From assembly GCA_023678885.1 (NCBI GenBank), contig CM043009.1, positions 13,323,117 to 13,387,116 of the forward strand: 64,000 nt of DNA, read 5' to 3'. The notes below the pieces were generated by a model. That model made no database searches and was not told the origin of the DNA. It worked only from the letters and a program-made list of their open reading frames with translations. This DNA is from Pogostemon cablin. Lineage: Eukaryota; Streptophyta; Magnoliopsida; Lamiales; Lamiaceae. Positions 13,400 to 24,254 of the stretch are shown here, in pieces. Position 1 is the first letter of the stretch, and every line of letters starts with the position of its first letter. Both the position numbers and the translations under genes were made by a program.

Positions 13400-14841
13400 C
13401 TACTCCCTAGGAGCATCATCATCCTCATCATCATCTTTATCATCCTCATCCATCCTATTCTCCACAGCTCGGCACAGGCTGGTAATGTGCCTATCCATCA
13501 TATCCACTCGACTACTCACTCTACCAACACGCTCATGCAAGGCAGAGTACCTCTCGTTCAGCGTGGCGTAGTTGGCGTTAGCGAGCGCGAGCTGCTTGTT
13601 CGTCTCCTGCTGTGCAGCTACTACCGCGACCAGCTGCTCATGAATCAAGCGAAGCTGCTCCCGTGTACCTGGGACTGCCCGACGCTGCTGCTGCGGTACC
13701 GGAGCATGCTGAGGCACGTCATGCTGCTCTTCTTCCGGAATCTCCATCTCCGGCTGCTCATCTACCTAATCCTCCTCTTCAGACTGCTGTGGCTGAGGTG
13801 GATGGAACTTTCCTTGATCAATGATCTGTTGTAACTCAGCTATCCTCCCCTCAGCACACATCTGCGCTACCGCTCTCAATCACCACCCGACTTCACTGCC
13901 ACGGATAAGGCAGCATGTCCGAGAGAATTCATCAACTTATTCCTTGCTACCCGAATAGTTGTCAAGTTGCTCACGTTGAAGGGGAATATAAATTCAAAAG
14001 GCTTGAGACCCCTCGTGAAGAACCAATCTCCATCTCTAAAATGGGCAAATCCTCCCTTCACGTACGTGATCATCATCAAATCGGGTTCTCCTTCTACTGG
14101 TGTAATGCCGGTGAAATCCAAGTTGTAATGCTCAGCCACGATCGTCAGTAACCCTCCAATATTCACCTTTTGAAATCCAATGGTCTTGAATCGATGTAGC
14201 TGCGCAATGAAATAAGCTCCAACATTGAACTGCACCCCGTTTAGCATACACCACAGGGCGTAAAGCTCACCTCTAGACACAACACTCCCCTCCGAGCGGG
14301 CGAATAACGTGTTGCTCAGGACTCGGTCCATGTACCTCAAGACTGGATTCTTTATTGCGGAAGCACGAGCTTGTCTGATCTTATAGTCTCGAATCTCCCC
14401 TGTGATCTCCCTCGAAAACCGATTTGCATTGAATGCAGCATTTTCCAATCGAGGGATCTCTAAAGGTGTCTCAAAAAACTCAATGAAATCCTCAGACGTC
14501 CATCTCCTACTCACTCCGCCAAGCTGAAACGTACACTGATACGGGTACCCAAGCGGGTCCTTCTCCATCTCAAATGAGCAAACTACTTCCGTTGTAACAT
14601 GGAAGTATGTCGGCCTCTTCAACTCCATGAATCTCCGGATCCCTACTTGATAGAACATCCAAAATATGTCATTCCCAATTCTCATTATCCTCATCGCCTC
14701 ATCATCTTGGTATCGAGTGCGAGCTATCTTGTCTAAAACTTCTTCCCACTTCTCTTTGATCTCATCCCAATCTTGCATCTGGATCTTGAAATTTTTGGGT
14801 AAACGATCTTGTAACCTCAGTTTCCTTGTCATTTTGTCCAA
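13400..14841 (-). pseudogene. Element A third ORF (Athila-type, downstream of integrase)
   Basis: Two frames form one broken coding unit. The first (14841-13876, about 320 residues; its listed first codon is TTG, the first Met being three codons later) has a conserved-looking core (TYFHVTTEVVCSFE, TFQLGGVSRRWTSEDFIEFF, LYALWCMLNGVQFNVGAYFI) resembling the proteins that plant Athila elements encode after the integrase. A frameshift near 13876 leads into a second part (stop TAG upstream of 13747, then 13747-13400) that looks like a coiled coil (LRLIHEQLVAVVAAQQETNKQ) with an acidic tail (DEDDKDDDEDDD). The function of this family is unknown. It has been likened to an envelope gene by position, but I see no convincing signal peptide or membrane segment in this copy. 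Confidence 0.7.
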
Positions 14842-15669
14842 ATTCGAAGGCCTGTCATGCCTCTTCTTCGATCTTTCCTCCTCTGCCTTTCCTTTACCTT
14901 GATCCTTGTCCCTTTCCTGAAAACAAATACTTCAATCCAACCAACAAGACAAGAAAACAAGTATTTGACTAGCACATCATATACTCTACTCAAGACTTCA
15001 AGCATCAATGCATAATCACTCCAACTATCGTCTCAACACCACTTGCTTATTCAACATGCTCAAAACATCTTCAATCAACCTTCTTTAAATAACCAACAAG
15101 CATGCATCAACAATTCAAGCAATTTATAACAGTTTCAACAATTCAGAACATGAACTACTCCAATTCGAATACCAATTCAACCAAACTAGCATGCTTGTCC
15201 TAATAGATGCACAATATTGTTGATCAATTCACATAAACCATCAAGTTCAATCTATAATCAAACATTCTCAACCAACAAACATGAATTCATATGAAATAAG
15301 TCACAATATCAACATTCACCATGAAATTCAACCATACTCAACATCAATCCTCTTATTCACATCGAATTGCATACCTAAACCTTCAATCCTAGAGTAATTG
15401 AGTTGAGAAAAACATACCTTTTGACTTGCCCATGGTGAACAACCGATCAAAATCACACACACACAAGAATGTCGCGACTGAAACCTAATTTGCGACGAAA
15501 ATCACCCAAATCCGCGCCCAATTCGTAAATTCTACTGTAATGTTGTGTAATCGGTGTGCAATCAAGTGTAATTGAAGAATTTGTGTAATGGTGTAGAGGT
15601 TCGAAGAGGGTTCGAGGTTTGGTGTTTCGAAAAAGTGATTGAACCTTCCGAAAAAATTGAACTTAAGTT
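14842..15669 (-). other. Element A spacer upstream of the third ORF
   Basis: AT-rich DNA with no supported gene. The sense strand just before the third ORF is rich in Lys/Glu/Arg codons (14842-14920), so the ORF may have begun further upstream. Confidence 0.45.
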
Positions 15670-15678
15670 GCGTACCTG

Positions 15679-16020
15679 GCTTGGTTCGACCTCAGGTTCG
15701 ACCTCCTAAACAGGTCGAACAATGGATGACGAGGTCGAACCTACCTTCTGGACAAATGCTCTTCTCGGTTCGACCTGGGTTCGACTTGCTGATCAGGTCG
15801 AACAATCCTTGAATTGGTCGAACCCATTTTCTGGAAAACAGAGTGCCTTGAACTGACTGGTTCGACCACAGGTTCGACCTTCTGAACAGGTCAAACAAAT
15901 ATGGCTTAGGTCGAACCACCTCACTGGACAACTTTCGACTCTGATTCGACTTCTTCTGCTTTCGTTCGACCTCCGGCACTGGTTGAACCACTCCTAGCAT
16001 TGGTCGAACCATCCTTCTGA
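15679..16020. repeat. GTTCGACC hairpin array between integrase and third ORF of A
   Basis: About a dozen copies of GGTTCGACC or its reverse complement GGTCGAACC, often paired with about nine bases between them. The 122-codon frame across it (15692-16060) is a by-product of the repeat. Confidence 0.85.
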
Positions 16021-16491
16021 TTTTCAAAACTGAGTGTTCTTCATTCTCTACACACTTCAAGCTTCAACACAACTCATTAGGTACAATCTAGAGCACAACT
16101 TCAGAAATTGTTCCACAAGACATCATTCATGAGTAACTCCGTAAAAGAAAACACAACCAAAAACCACTGAACATTAGGCAAGTTGTAAAAAATCGTCACA
16201 TCAAAATCGATTAAAATTTCAATATGGCCGCAAAAACCAACTCCCCTAACAAACAATACAAAGAAAAGATTATACTGTCGGTGCTTATCGAGGTAAGTAC
16301 ATCACACCCCCCCCAAACTTAGGAGAAACTAAAGTCGAAACTAAGTTTGCAAAGAGATGTAATTGCCAAAAAGTAAGCACGTCAAATATAAAAATTTCTT
16401 ACTCACACAAAAGAAATAAAGCAATAAAACGGAAGAGTAAGCCCTCAACAAGCGCTCATATTTAACGTCGGAGAGTCACGACGGTACCAAA
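16021..16491 (-). other. Element A noncoding DNA after integrase
   Basis: It holds the conserved block after pol (minus strand 16440-16480: CTCCGACGTTAAATATGAGCG...) that also follows the coding remnants of C (near 28340) and D (near 38500), and a further PPT-like AAGTTTGGGGGG at about 16310-16325, a possible internal (secondary) plus-strand primer. Confidence 0.55.
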
Positions 16492-17775
16492 TCAGATCAA
16501 GGTATCATCAAAAATGACACACGCATCATCCGGCGACTTATAATGCTTCAACTGATGCTCATTCGCCGTGATAACGTCTCCATCTTTGTCAATAAGCTCA
16601 AAACTCCCCACTCCTAAGGCTCGATGAATCATGAACGGTCCCATCCACTTCGACTTCAACTTGCCTGCAAAAAGTTTCAATCGAGAGTTAAAAAGTAGTA
16701 CCTCATCTCCTTGCTTGAACTCCTTGTATGAGATCTTAGAATCATGCCACCTCTTCATTCTTTCCTTATAGATCTCCGAATTCTTGTAAGCACGACTCCT
16801 AAACTCATCCAATCGATTTATGTGAGTTATCCTCAACTCCTTCACATCCTTGAGGGTCAAGTTCAAGCATCGCAAAGCCCAAAACACTTCGTGTTGAATC
16901 TCTACAGGTAAGTGGCACGGCTTTTCATAGACAATTTGATATGGTGACATATCTAACACCATCTTGTAAGCGGTTCGGAACCCCCACAACACATCATCGA
17001 GCTTCATAGCCCAATCCTTTCTATTAGTTCCTACCACTTTCTCCAGAATCTGTTTGACTTGGCGGTTGGAGACCTCCGCTTGCCCATTCGCTTGCGGATG
17101 ATAGGGTGTAGTAACCCTATGCTTAACACCATAATCCTTAAGCACCTTCTCAAGAAATTTATTGACGAAGTGGGAACCTCCATCACTAACTAGTGCTCTA
17201 GGAACTCCATAACGGGCAAAGATATGCTTCTTCAAGAAAGATAAAACAATTTTTGAATCATTTAAGTGAGTAGGAATCGCTTCCACCCACTTTGAAATAT
17301 AATCCACAGCAAGAAGAATGTAGAGAAACCCATTCGACGGGGGAAAAGGCCCCATAAAATCGATCCCCCGTACATCAAATATCTCCACAACAATGCTAAG
17401 CTGCAGTGGCATCTCATCTCTCCTACCTATATTTCCCATGCGCTGACATCTATCGTAAGACGCCACATAGTTCTCACAATCTCTAAACAATGTAGGCCAA
17501 TAGAGAGCGGATTGAAGTACCTTAGCTGCAGTCTTTTTCGCTCCGAAATGCCCCCCATTTGGTTGTGCATGGCAAAACTCAAGCACACTCTCCATTTCCA
17601 TCTCGGGTACACATCTTCTGATAATAGAATCCGTACATATCTTGTAAACAAATGGATCATACCATATAAATGTCTCAACTTCCCTCTTAAATTTCGCAAG
17701 TTGATATCGATTGAGATCCCTTGGAATTTCTCCAATGACAATGTAATTAACATAATTCGCGTACCATGGATCCAT
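16492..17775 (-). pseudogene. Element A integrase
   Basis: A 427-codon open stretch with the whole integrase. The N-terminal zinc region has CHAQPNGGHFG, but the first Cys of the CxxC pair is Tyr (ASYDRCQR), which should damage zinc binding. The catalytic core shows the three acidic positions in GIDFMGPFPP, VSDGGSHF and NGQAEVSNR. Near the C-terminus KWMGPFMI is the GPF/Y-type module. The enzyme would insert element DNA into the host with a 5-bp TSD, as seen at the ends of A. It is separated from RNase H by a stop at 17779-17781, in the same frame, so it was once part of a polyprotein. Cys-to-Tyr fits one G-to-A change. Confidence 0.93.
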
Positions 17776-17778
17776 ACC

Positions 17779-19698
17779 TTACGCTGCGACCACACACGCT
17801 CGCTCAGTCCCTTCAACAACCACAGCCATGATCTTCTCATCAGGGAACATCTCTTCAATATACTCAAAAGAATTATCACAATGCTCCCTAGTCTCCAACC
17901 TTGACAAGTGATCTACCAACACATTTTTTGTTCCTTTCTTATCCCGAATCTCCATGTCAAACTCCTGAAGTAGTAGAATCCACCTTATAATTCTAGGCTT
18001 TGTCTCCTTTTTCTCCATCAAATACCGAATCGCTGAATGATCCGTATACACAATCGTCTTCATGCCAACTAAATACTGACGGAACTTATCGAATGCATAC
18101 ACAACAGCCAAAAACTCCTTTTCAGTCACCGTGTAATTCTTCTGTGCCGCATCGAAAGTCTTACTCGCGTAGTAAATGGCGCAGAACTTCTTCTCCCTTA
18201 GCTGCCCGAGCACCACACCCAGTGCTACATCACTTGCATCACACATAAGTACAAACGGTTGAGTCCAGTCCGGTGTGATCAAGATAGGGGCAGTAATTAG
18301 CGCCTCCTTCAAAACTTGAAAAGCTGTTAGACACTCATCATTAAACACAAAAGGAATATCCTTTTCAAGTAAATGAGATAAGGGCTTAGAGTATTTTGAG
18401 AAGTCTTTTATGAATCTCCTGTAAAAACCGGCGTGTCCAAGGAAGGACCGCACTCCTCTTTCATTGGTCGGTGGTGGAAGCTTCTCAATTACCACCACTT
18501 TAGCACGATCTACTTGCAATCCCTTGGCGGAAACATGATGCCCAAGAACAATCCCATCCTTCACCATGAAGTGGCACTTCTCCCAATTCAAGACAAGATT
18601 AGTTTCTTGACAACTCTTCAAAACAATAGCAAGGTTAGACGAACAATTATCAAAAGAGGAACTAAAAACTGAAAAATCGTCCATGAACACCTCCATGATC
18701 TTCTCTATCAAACCATCAAAAATCGCCATCATGCATCTCTGAAAAGTAGCAGGCGCATTACACAATCCAAACGGCATCTTCCTAAAAGCAAAGGTCCCGT
18801 AGGGGCAAGTAAAAGTGGTATTTTCTTGATCCTCGGGAGCAATCATGATTTGGTTGTACCCCGAGTATCCATCCAAGAAACAATAAAACTCATACCCTGC
18901 AAGACGATCTAACATTTGATCCATAAAAGGAAGAGGAAAATGGTCCTTACACGTGTTCTCATTTAATTTCCTGTAATTCACACATGTACGCTATCCCGTA
19001 GGAATCCTCGTGGCTATAGCTTCTCCATCCTCAGCTTTCACTACAGCCATGCCCTCCTTTTAAGCAACTACATGCAATGGACTCACATGGGGACTATCAC
19101 TAATAGGATATATAATTCCAGCATCTAACCACGTAAGGATTTGCTTTCTTATCACCTCTTGAATTGCGGGATTCACCCTCCGCTGATTTTGAACACTCGC
19201 CTTGGCTTCATCCAACAACCTAATCCGATGCATGCAATACGAAGGACTAATACCTTTCAAATCATCAAGTGACCATCCTATTGCAGACTTGTACTTCCGT
19301 AAGACATCTAATAACTCCTCAAGTTGATCATCATTAAGGGAAAAAGATACAATTACCGGATATTTTGCATTATCACCAAGAAAAGCGTACTTCAAGTGTT
19401 CCGGCAATGGTTTCAACTCCTCTTTCTTTTCTTCCATTAGAGCGCTTTCGTTATCCAAAGGCAAGTACCTCCTGGTCCATTTGACTTCTTCCACCTTAGT
19501 TCTTTCCAATTCAAACCTGTCATCACCCAAAGCAAGTAAGTTTTCAAGAAATTCAATACATACCTCATTAGAAAGTCCGTCAAGCTCCGTAGTGGGATAA
19601 GTAAGAGACTCCATCAAACATGTCTCAAGAAAATCCTTTGACAAGATCAGAGACATATCCTCCTTCACAATCTCCTCCACCACGTCAATACTATAACA
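17779..19698 (-). pseudogene. Element A reverse transcriptase and RNase H
   Basis: One reading frame with stops at 19060-19062 (TAA), 18991-18993 (TAG) and 17779-17781 (TAA). The leading part (19683-19063) holds the linker and start of the reverse transcriptase. The fingers and palm follow: CFLDGYSGYNQI, FAFRKMPFGLCNAPATFQ and the active site FMDDFSVF at about 18690-18667. RNase H begins with FVLMCDASDVALGVVLG, then VTEKEFLAVVYAF and YTDHSAIRYLM, ending near DHLSRLE. This matches Ty3/Gypsy Athila pol in order and length. The two stops at 19060 and 18991 fall in the conserved segment just before YRKLN, so the enzyme cannot be made from this copy without readthrough. Confidence 0.95.
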
Positions 19699-20477
19699 CT
19701 AGGACTCTATTGGCATCTTCATTGCTTTGTCCAAGTTGAAAAGTACTTCTTCTTTGTCCATTCGCAGCTTAAGTTCTCCCTTCTGAACATCTATCATAGC
19801 TCCAGCCGTAGCAAGGAATGGCCTCCCCAAGATTAAAGGAACATTATCCTTGTCATCATCCATCTCTAGTACAAGGAAATCCACAAGAAAGACTAGCTTC
19901 TCCACCTTACAAGAACATCTTCAACAATACCTTTCGGAAACGTCATTGATCTATCTGCCAATTGGAGAGCCACTGTTGTCGGGGTCAACTTCTCCAAACC
20001 AAGCCTCTGAAAGATGGACAACGGCATCAAATTGATGCTTGCCCCTAGATCGCACAAAGCTCGCCGTGCTGGCCCCTTCCCGATCTCACATAGAATAGTA
20101 AAGCTCCTCGGATCTTTCATCTTTGGCAGCAACTTCTTTTGAATAATTGAGCTACAATTCTCAGATAAGTTTATCGTTTCAACTCCGGTTAAGCTTCGCT
20201 TCTTCATCAATATGTCTTTAAGGAATCGAGAATAGTATGGTATCTCCATGATTGCCTCTGAGAAAGGAATGTTCAAGCTTATCTTGTTCATTAACTCTGA
20301 AAACTTCTTGAACTTCTCTTCCAATCCCTTCTTCACTAGCTTGTAGGGAAACGGTGTAGGTATCTTTGTTTTGGGAATCCCCCATTCATCACGATCAACA
20401 TTCTCCGCTTTCTCCTTTTCAGCTCTTAATCGCTTAGCACTTTCCCATTTTTTCTCAGCTATTATATCTGTACCTTG
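19699..20477 (-). pseudogene. Element A protease region
   Basis: In frame with gag after the stop at 20478-20480. The lysine-rich linker (KKWESAKRLRAEK) is followed by the aspartic protease with LCDLGASINLMPLS (about 20065-20025), then the ILGRPFLATAGAMIDV block (about 19835-19790). A one-base loss near 19905-19910 shifts the frame between the two. The region ends at a TAG at 19699-19701. It would cleave the gag-pol polyprotein in the virus-like particle. Confidence 0.88.
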
Positions 20478-22475
20478 TTAATTCCGTACCACTGGAGTTG
20501 CATCGACATCAAAAGGAATATCAGGTGCATCAATCAAAATGTCTTGGCGAGGTTCGACCATTGTTCGACCTATTTGAGAGGTCGAACCAGGTTTGTATTG
20601 GTCGAACCTCTCTCCTGGAAGACTGATCTCATTCTGCTCTTGAGGTTCGACTAGGGTTCGACCAATATTGAAGGTCGAACAATTGTCCCCAAGGTCGAAC
20701 CGCTTCACTGTATAGTTTCTATCCTCCGGTTCGACCTGGGTTCGACCTGATGGGTTGGTCGAACCATTACGATCGTGGTCGAACCGTTCCTGCGACAAAA
20801 CAGAGTGCTCTTGCTGATGAGGTTCGACCATGGTTTGACCTGTATGACAGGTCGAACCCTGTGGGTGCTGGTCGAACCGAGACTTAGAAAATTCCAACTT
20901 TGATTCCGGCCTCATCGGTCCCTCGTACTGCGTTCCCGACCTCAGTGTGATGGCATTACACGACTTTGGATTCTCTATACTCTGAGACGGAAACTTCCCT
21001 TTGCCTACATATTGAGTCAATGTGTTCACATTCTCTGCAATTGTACCCATCAACAACGTGAGATCTTTCACTTGAGTGGACAAATCTTTGTGGTGATCAT
21101 CAATCTTTTTCTCAAGTTTGGCCTCAAGGCGGTTCACTCTTTCATCATTCTTCGCCATGTACCTGTTCACAGTATCCTCAAAACCAGGCTTCCCTTCTTC
21201 CACCTTTTCTCCCGGATCAACACCCATCGGAAGTTGCACTGCATTGTTCGTATTGCTCCATGAAAATTCGAGCCTCCTTGGTTGCTGTTGATAACCACCA
21301 GAGGGACCACAATTGTTAAAGTTTCCTCGATAGTTCCCTTGGTAGTTCCGGTTTCCTTGATTTGGATACCTCGTTCCTTGAATACTTTGACCCATGGCAT
21401 AATTTGCTTCCTCCAATTCTTCTTGGATTGTTCCATTATTCATCATCTCTTGCTGCATGATTGGTACTCGTTGAGATATCTCGCTGATCTGCTTCTGTTG
21501 AGACTCAAATAGCTTGTTGATATTGGACAAGCTCGAAACGATCTCATCCTCTCTCCTTGTTTTCACCATTGCTTGTTCAACCTGAGCTACCTTCCCAAGG
21601 ACATACGTACCTCTAACTCTATCAGTCGGCCAATCCCTCGAATTCATTGATATGTCTTCAAACAATTTCTCGGCCTCAACGGATGACTTTGTCAGCAATG
21701 CTCCATTAGAAGAAGCATCAAGTAACACTCTTGATTCACAGTCCAATCCATTATAGAATATACTGATATATTGAGCTTTAGATAGCCCATGTTGAGGACA
21801 CTTCCTGAGCATGTCCTTGAATCTATCCCACGCTTCATGAAATTTCTCACCTCCACTGATAGCAAATTGATTAATATCTTGCTTCATCTTAAACACCTTC
21901 GAAGGTGGCATATACCTTTCCAAGAATCTTAACTTCAATTGCTCCCACGTGGTGCACTCAGCTGCGTTAATAGTGTCGCACCAATCCCTCGCCTTTTCTG
22001 TAAGCGAGAATTTGAACAAAAGGATCTTCCTAGCATCTTCATGTTCTCCTACGTCTTTTTGAGTACTTGCATAACCCAAGAACTTGTTCAGATGCTGTTG
22101 GGGATCCTCAAAAGACCCTCCTGAAAAGGAGTTCCTTTCAATCATGCTAATAAGAGCAGGATGAAGATCGAAAGCTGTGTTAGTTCCCCTTGCTCCTAAA
22201 AGCTCATAATTTCCAGCCCCATTATTTCTGAAAACCTCTCGGATGGCTAGATTATCCGGATTCGCTGCCATGTTGACTGTTCCTACTTCCAAATTAACTT
22301 CAGTTGTAGCTTCAATCGTCTGCGAAATCTGCTCGTCAACCTTGACTCCAAAATTCAGAGCTTCAGTTGGGTCAATTGTCCTTGCCTTGCTCTTCTTCTT
22401 CTTCTTCTTTCTTGATGATGCTCCAATCTCAGGATTATACGGTTCAAGATTACCTTTCTTTGATCTTGTGAGCAT
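20478..22475 (-). CDS. Element A gag (665 aa)
   Basis: An open frame from an ATG (22475) to TAA (20478). It starts MLTRSKKGN, followed by KKKKKKSKAR, a basic patch. The capsid-like retrotransposon gag domain lies at about residues 80-300 (FDLHPALISMIERNSFSGG, EDPQQHLNKFLGY, KARDWCDTINA, FLERYMPPSKVFKMKQDINQF, FHEAWDRFKDMLRKCPQHGL). An Asn/Gly-rich stretch follows (NYQGNYRGNFN). The last fifth holds four protein repeats of the form RFD...GST...GRT.VEP, which are the translated GTTCGACC hairpin array. No CCHC zinc knuckle is visible. Gag would form the particle that packages element RNA. The stop may be natural or a mutation, since the frame continues into protease. Confidence 0.92.
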   Translation of the reverse strand: MLTRSKKGNLEPYNPEIGASSRKKKKKKSKARTIDPTEALNFGVKVDEQISQTIEATTEVNLEVGTVNMAANPDNLAIREVFRNNGAGNYELLGARGTNTAFDLHPALISMIERNSFSGGSFEDPQQHLNKFLGYASTQKDVGEHEDARKILLFKFSLTEKARDWCDTINAAECTTWEQLKLRFLERYMPPSKVFKMKQDINQFAISGGEKFHEAWDRFKDMLRKCPQHGLSKAQYISIFYNGLDCESRVLLDASSNGALLTKSSVEAEKLFEDISMNSRDWPTDRVRGTYVLGKVAQVEQAMVKTRREDEIVSSLSNINKLFESQQKQISEISQRVPIMQQEMMNNGTIQEELEEANYAMGQSIQGTRYPNQGNRNYQGNYRGNFNNCGPSGGYQQQPRRLEFSWSNTNNAVQLPMGVDPGEKVEEGKPGFEDTVNRYMAKNDERVNRLEAKLEKKIDDHHKDLSTQVKDLTLLMGTIAENVNTLTQYVGKGKFPSQSIENPKSCNAITLRSGTQYEGPMRPESKLEFSKSRFDQHPQGSTCHTGQTMVEPHQQEHSVLSQERFDHDRNGSTNPSGRTQVEPEDRNYTVKRFDLGDNCSTFNIGRTLVEPQEQNEISLPGERFDQYKPGSTSQIGRTMVEPRQDILIDAPDIPFDVDATPVVRN
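20548..20880. repeat. GTTCGACC hairpin array inside A gag
   Basis: Four units, each with two GGTTCGACC-like and two GGTCGAACC-like motifs. One perfect 9-9-9 hairpin is at 20739-20765. Its 27-bp size and unit spacing keep the gag frame open. Confidence 0.88.
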
Positions 22476-22564
22476 ACACCTAAAACGAATAAGAGAGAAA
22501 ACAACAAAACAAGGTAAATAGTCCTAATAAACTAGAAATAATACAAAAAAGATATTTTACGCCA

Positions 22565-22582
22565 TCCCCGGCAACGGCGCCA
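22565..22582 (-). promoter_or_regulatory. Element A primer-binding site (tRNA-Asp)
   Basis: The minus strand reads TGGCGCCGTTGCCGGGGA, complementary to the 3' end of plant tRNA-Asp. Six bases separate it from the 5' LTR. Confidence 0.92.
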
Positions 22583-22588
22583 AGAACT

Positions 22589-24254
22589 TGATAGGGGTTT
22601 TCTCAACACACAAATTAATCCTCAAGTATAAGGATATCAATTGTAGTCGCGAAGATGACCAAGTTACATTATCGAACCCACGGGACAGTTAAACATCAAT
22701 TTCATTATATTCTAGTATACTTTAGACTATGTTTGGTAATTGTAAAGGTTTAAGGAATAATGACTTCTATTCGAAATAGCAAAAGAAATAGCAAGAGTTA
22801 GAGAAAAGTGAGTTGCGATCAAGAAGAATAGTGGGTAGTTCGTCGGGTCATCCAGTTTCACTAGCAATTTCTATTTTTATATGATGGTATCCGACTCTAC
22901 CCTGTGGTTTATGGATGCATCACTAGACCATGCAAGTTTACTCTATAGACACAAGTAAATATGCGCTTGACACGTGTGAATAACCTCAGAGCAAGAGATA
23001 TACTTCACCCTCCTTTCTAGGTACTATCATAATCAATTATCTTCCACGTCTAGAATCTAATCCGATTTGATCTCCCTTTTTAGGTACTATAAAGTTATAC
23101 TCTTCATCCTATTTATCAACTCGAATTTAATTCAATTAATAAATATTCATATAAGACGGTTCTAATAAGACTTCGGAATTCCTTCACTTAGAATTATAAC
23201 AATAAACCCTGCTCAGTAGTGAACGCACTCAACTAATAACCATGTTATGTATTCAGACTCTACACAACGATCATTGATGCACAAAACGACTATGAGTATG
23301 GATTAAATATGCAATCTTATATAAACCAAACCACAGGTAGTGTTGTACGGAGTTTTACACACGAAATACGAATTACATCATGAAACTTTCATAACCCTAG
23401 ATCTACCAAGGTGGTTCTAGCCCATGATTGATCTAGGAACAATCATGGTTAGATTGATCATTCTTACTTCAACCTTCAGCGAACTTCTATCACAGCCCTC
23501 CGGATGGATCACCACCTCTACTCTTGCCTCCCTTATGATTGATGATCAAAAGCTCTTCTTATTCTCTGCATGAGCCTCCTTTTATACTTGTAATCACGTC
23601 TCTAGGGCTTGGAATGGGCTTTCTAAGTGATCTCACGCGTTTCGCCCTCGAAAATCCGGATAAGGTAAGTTCCCGCACGTAGGTTCGACCTCTCAATCAG
23701 GTCGAACAATCGGCCACAGGTCGAACCCCAACTCGAACCCCGCTACTGGAAGAATTCTGCACTGGTTCGACCTCTTGAACAGGTCGAACCTCTGAGGACT
23801 TGGTCGAACCCCAGGTCGAACCTCATCACTGGACAATTTCCGCTCCCGATTCGACCAACTGGCAAGTCGAACTCAAACGTCGTGGTCGAACCTTCTTCTG
23901 CGAACTGGTTCGACCACGGTTCGACTTGATGGACAGGTCGAACCCCTTGAGTCGTGGTCGAACCTTCTTCTGTAAGCTCAGCAATGCTGGTTCGACCTGC
24001 TGGAGAGGTCGAACCCTCCTCCAACTAGGTCGAACCATCCTATTTCTTGGGCGGTTCGCATGGCTTCGACTCCGTCTCTTCGATTCATGGCACTTTTACT
24101 CCGTTTTTGCTATGAAAACCACTCAAATAGCTCCACTAACACCTGATTCATGCTAATTCACAATATATATAGGTTTTCCACCTATTTCCACATCAAAACT
24201 CTCCAAAACTAGCACAAAACATGGTGCTGAACATGTGAATTTACACACTCATCA
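22589..24254 (-). repeat. Element A 5' LTR
   Basis: It pairs with 10402-12070. A GTTCGACC/GGTCGAACC array occupies about 23683-24035, with perfect 27-bp hairpins at 23764-23790 and 23989-24015. Confidence 0.95.

Larger units (their letters stand above)
10402..24254 (-). mobile_element. Ty3/Gypsy Athila-like element A, structurally complete, inside B
   Basis: A 13,853-bp element with LTRs of 1669 and 1666 bp (TGATAGGGG...ACTCATCA on the plus strand) flanked by a perfect TSD, CTCGC (10397-10401 and 24255-24259). Minus-strand order: 5' LTR, PBS for tRNA-Asp, gag, protease, reverse transcriptase, RNase H, integrase, a third ORF of the Athila type, 3' noncoding DNA, PPT, 3' LTR. The LTRs differ by scattered, mostly transition, changes, so the insertion is fairly young. 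Pol has five in-frame stops and one frameshift, so this copy cannot make the enzymes in one piece. It lies in the gag of B. Confidence 0.95.

Noticed and set aside
20548..20880. CRISPR-like array
   Set aside because: The motif is regularly repeated, but units are inverted, spacers are not unique, and the DNA is a plant retrotransposon.
23683..24035. tRNA genes or Pol III B boxes suggested by GGTTCGA
   Set aside because: No A box at the right distance and no cloverleaf; the core is explained by the 9-mer hairpin repeat.
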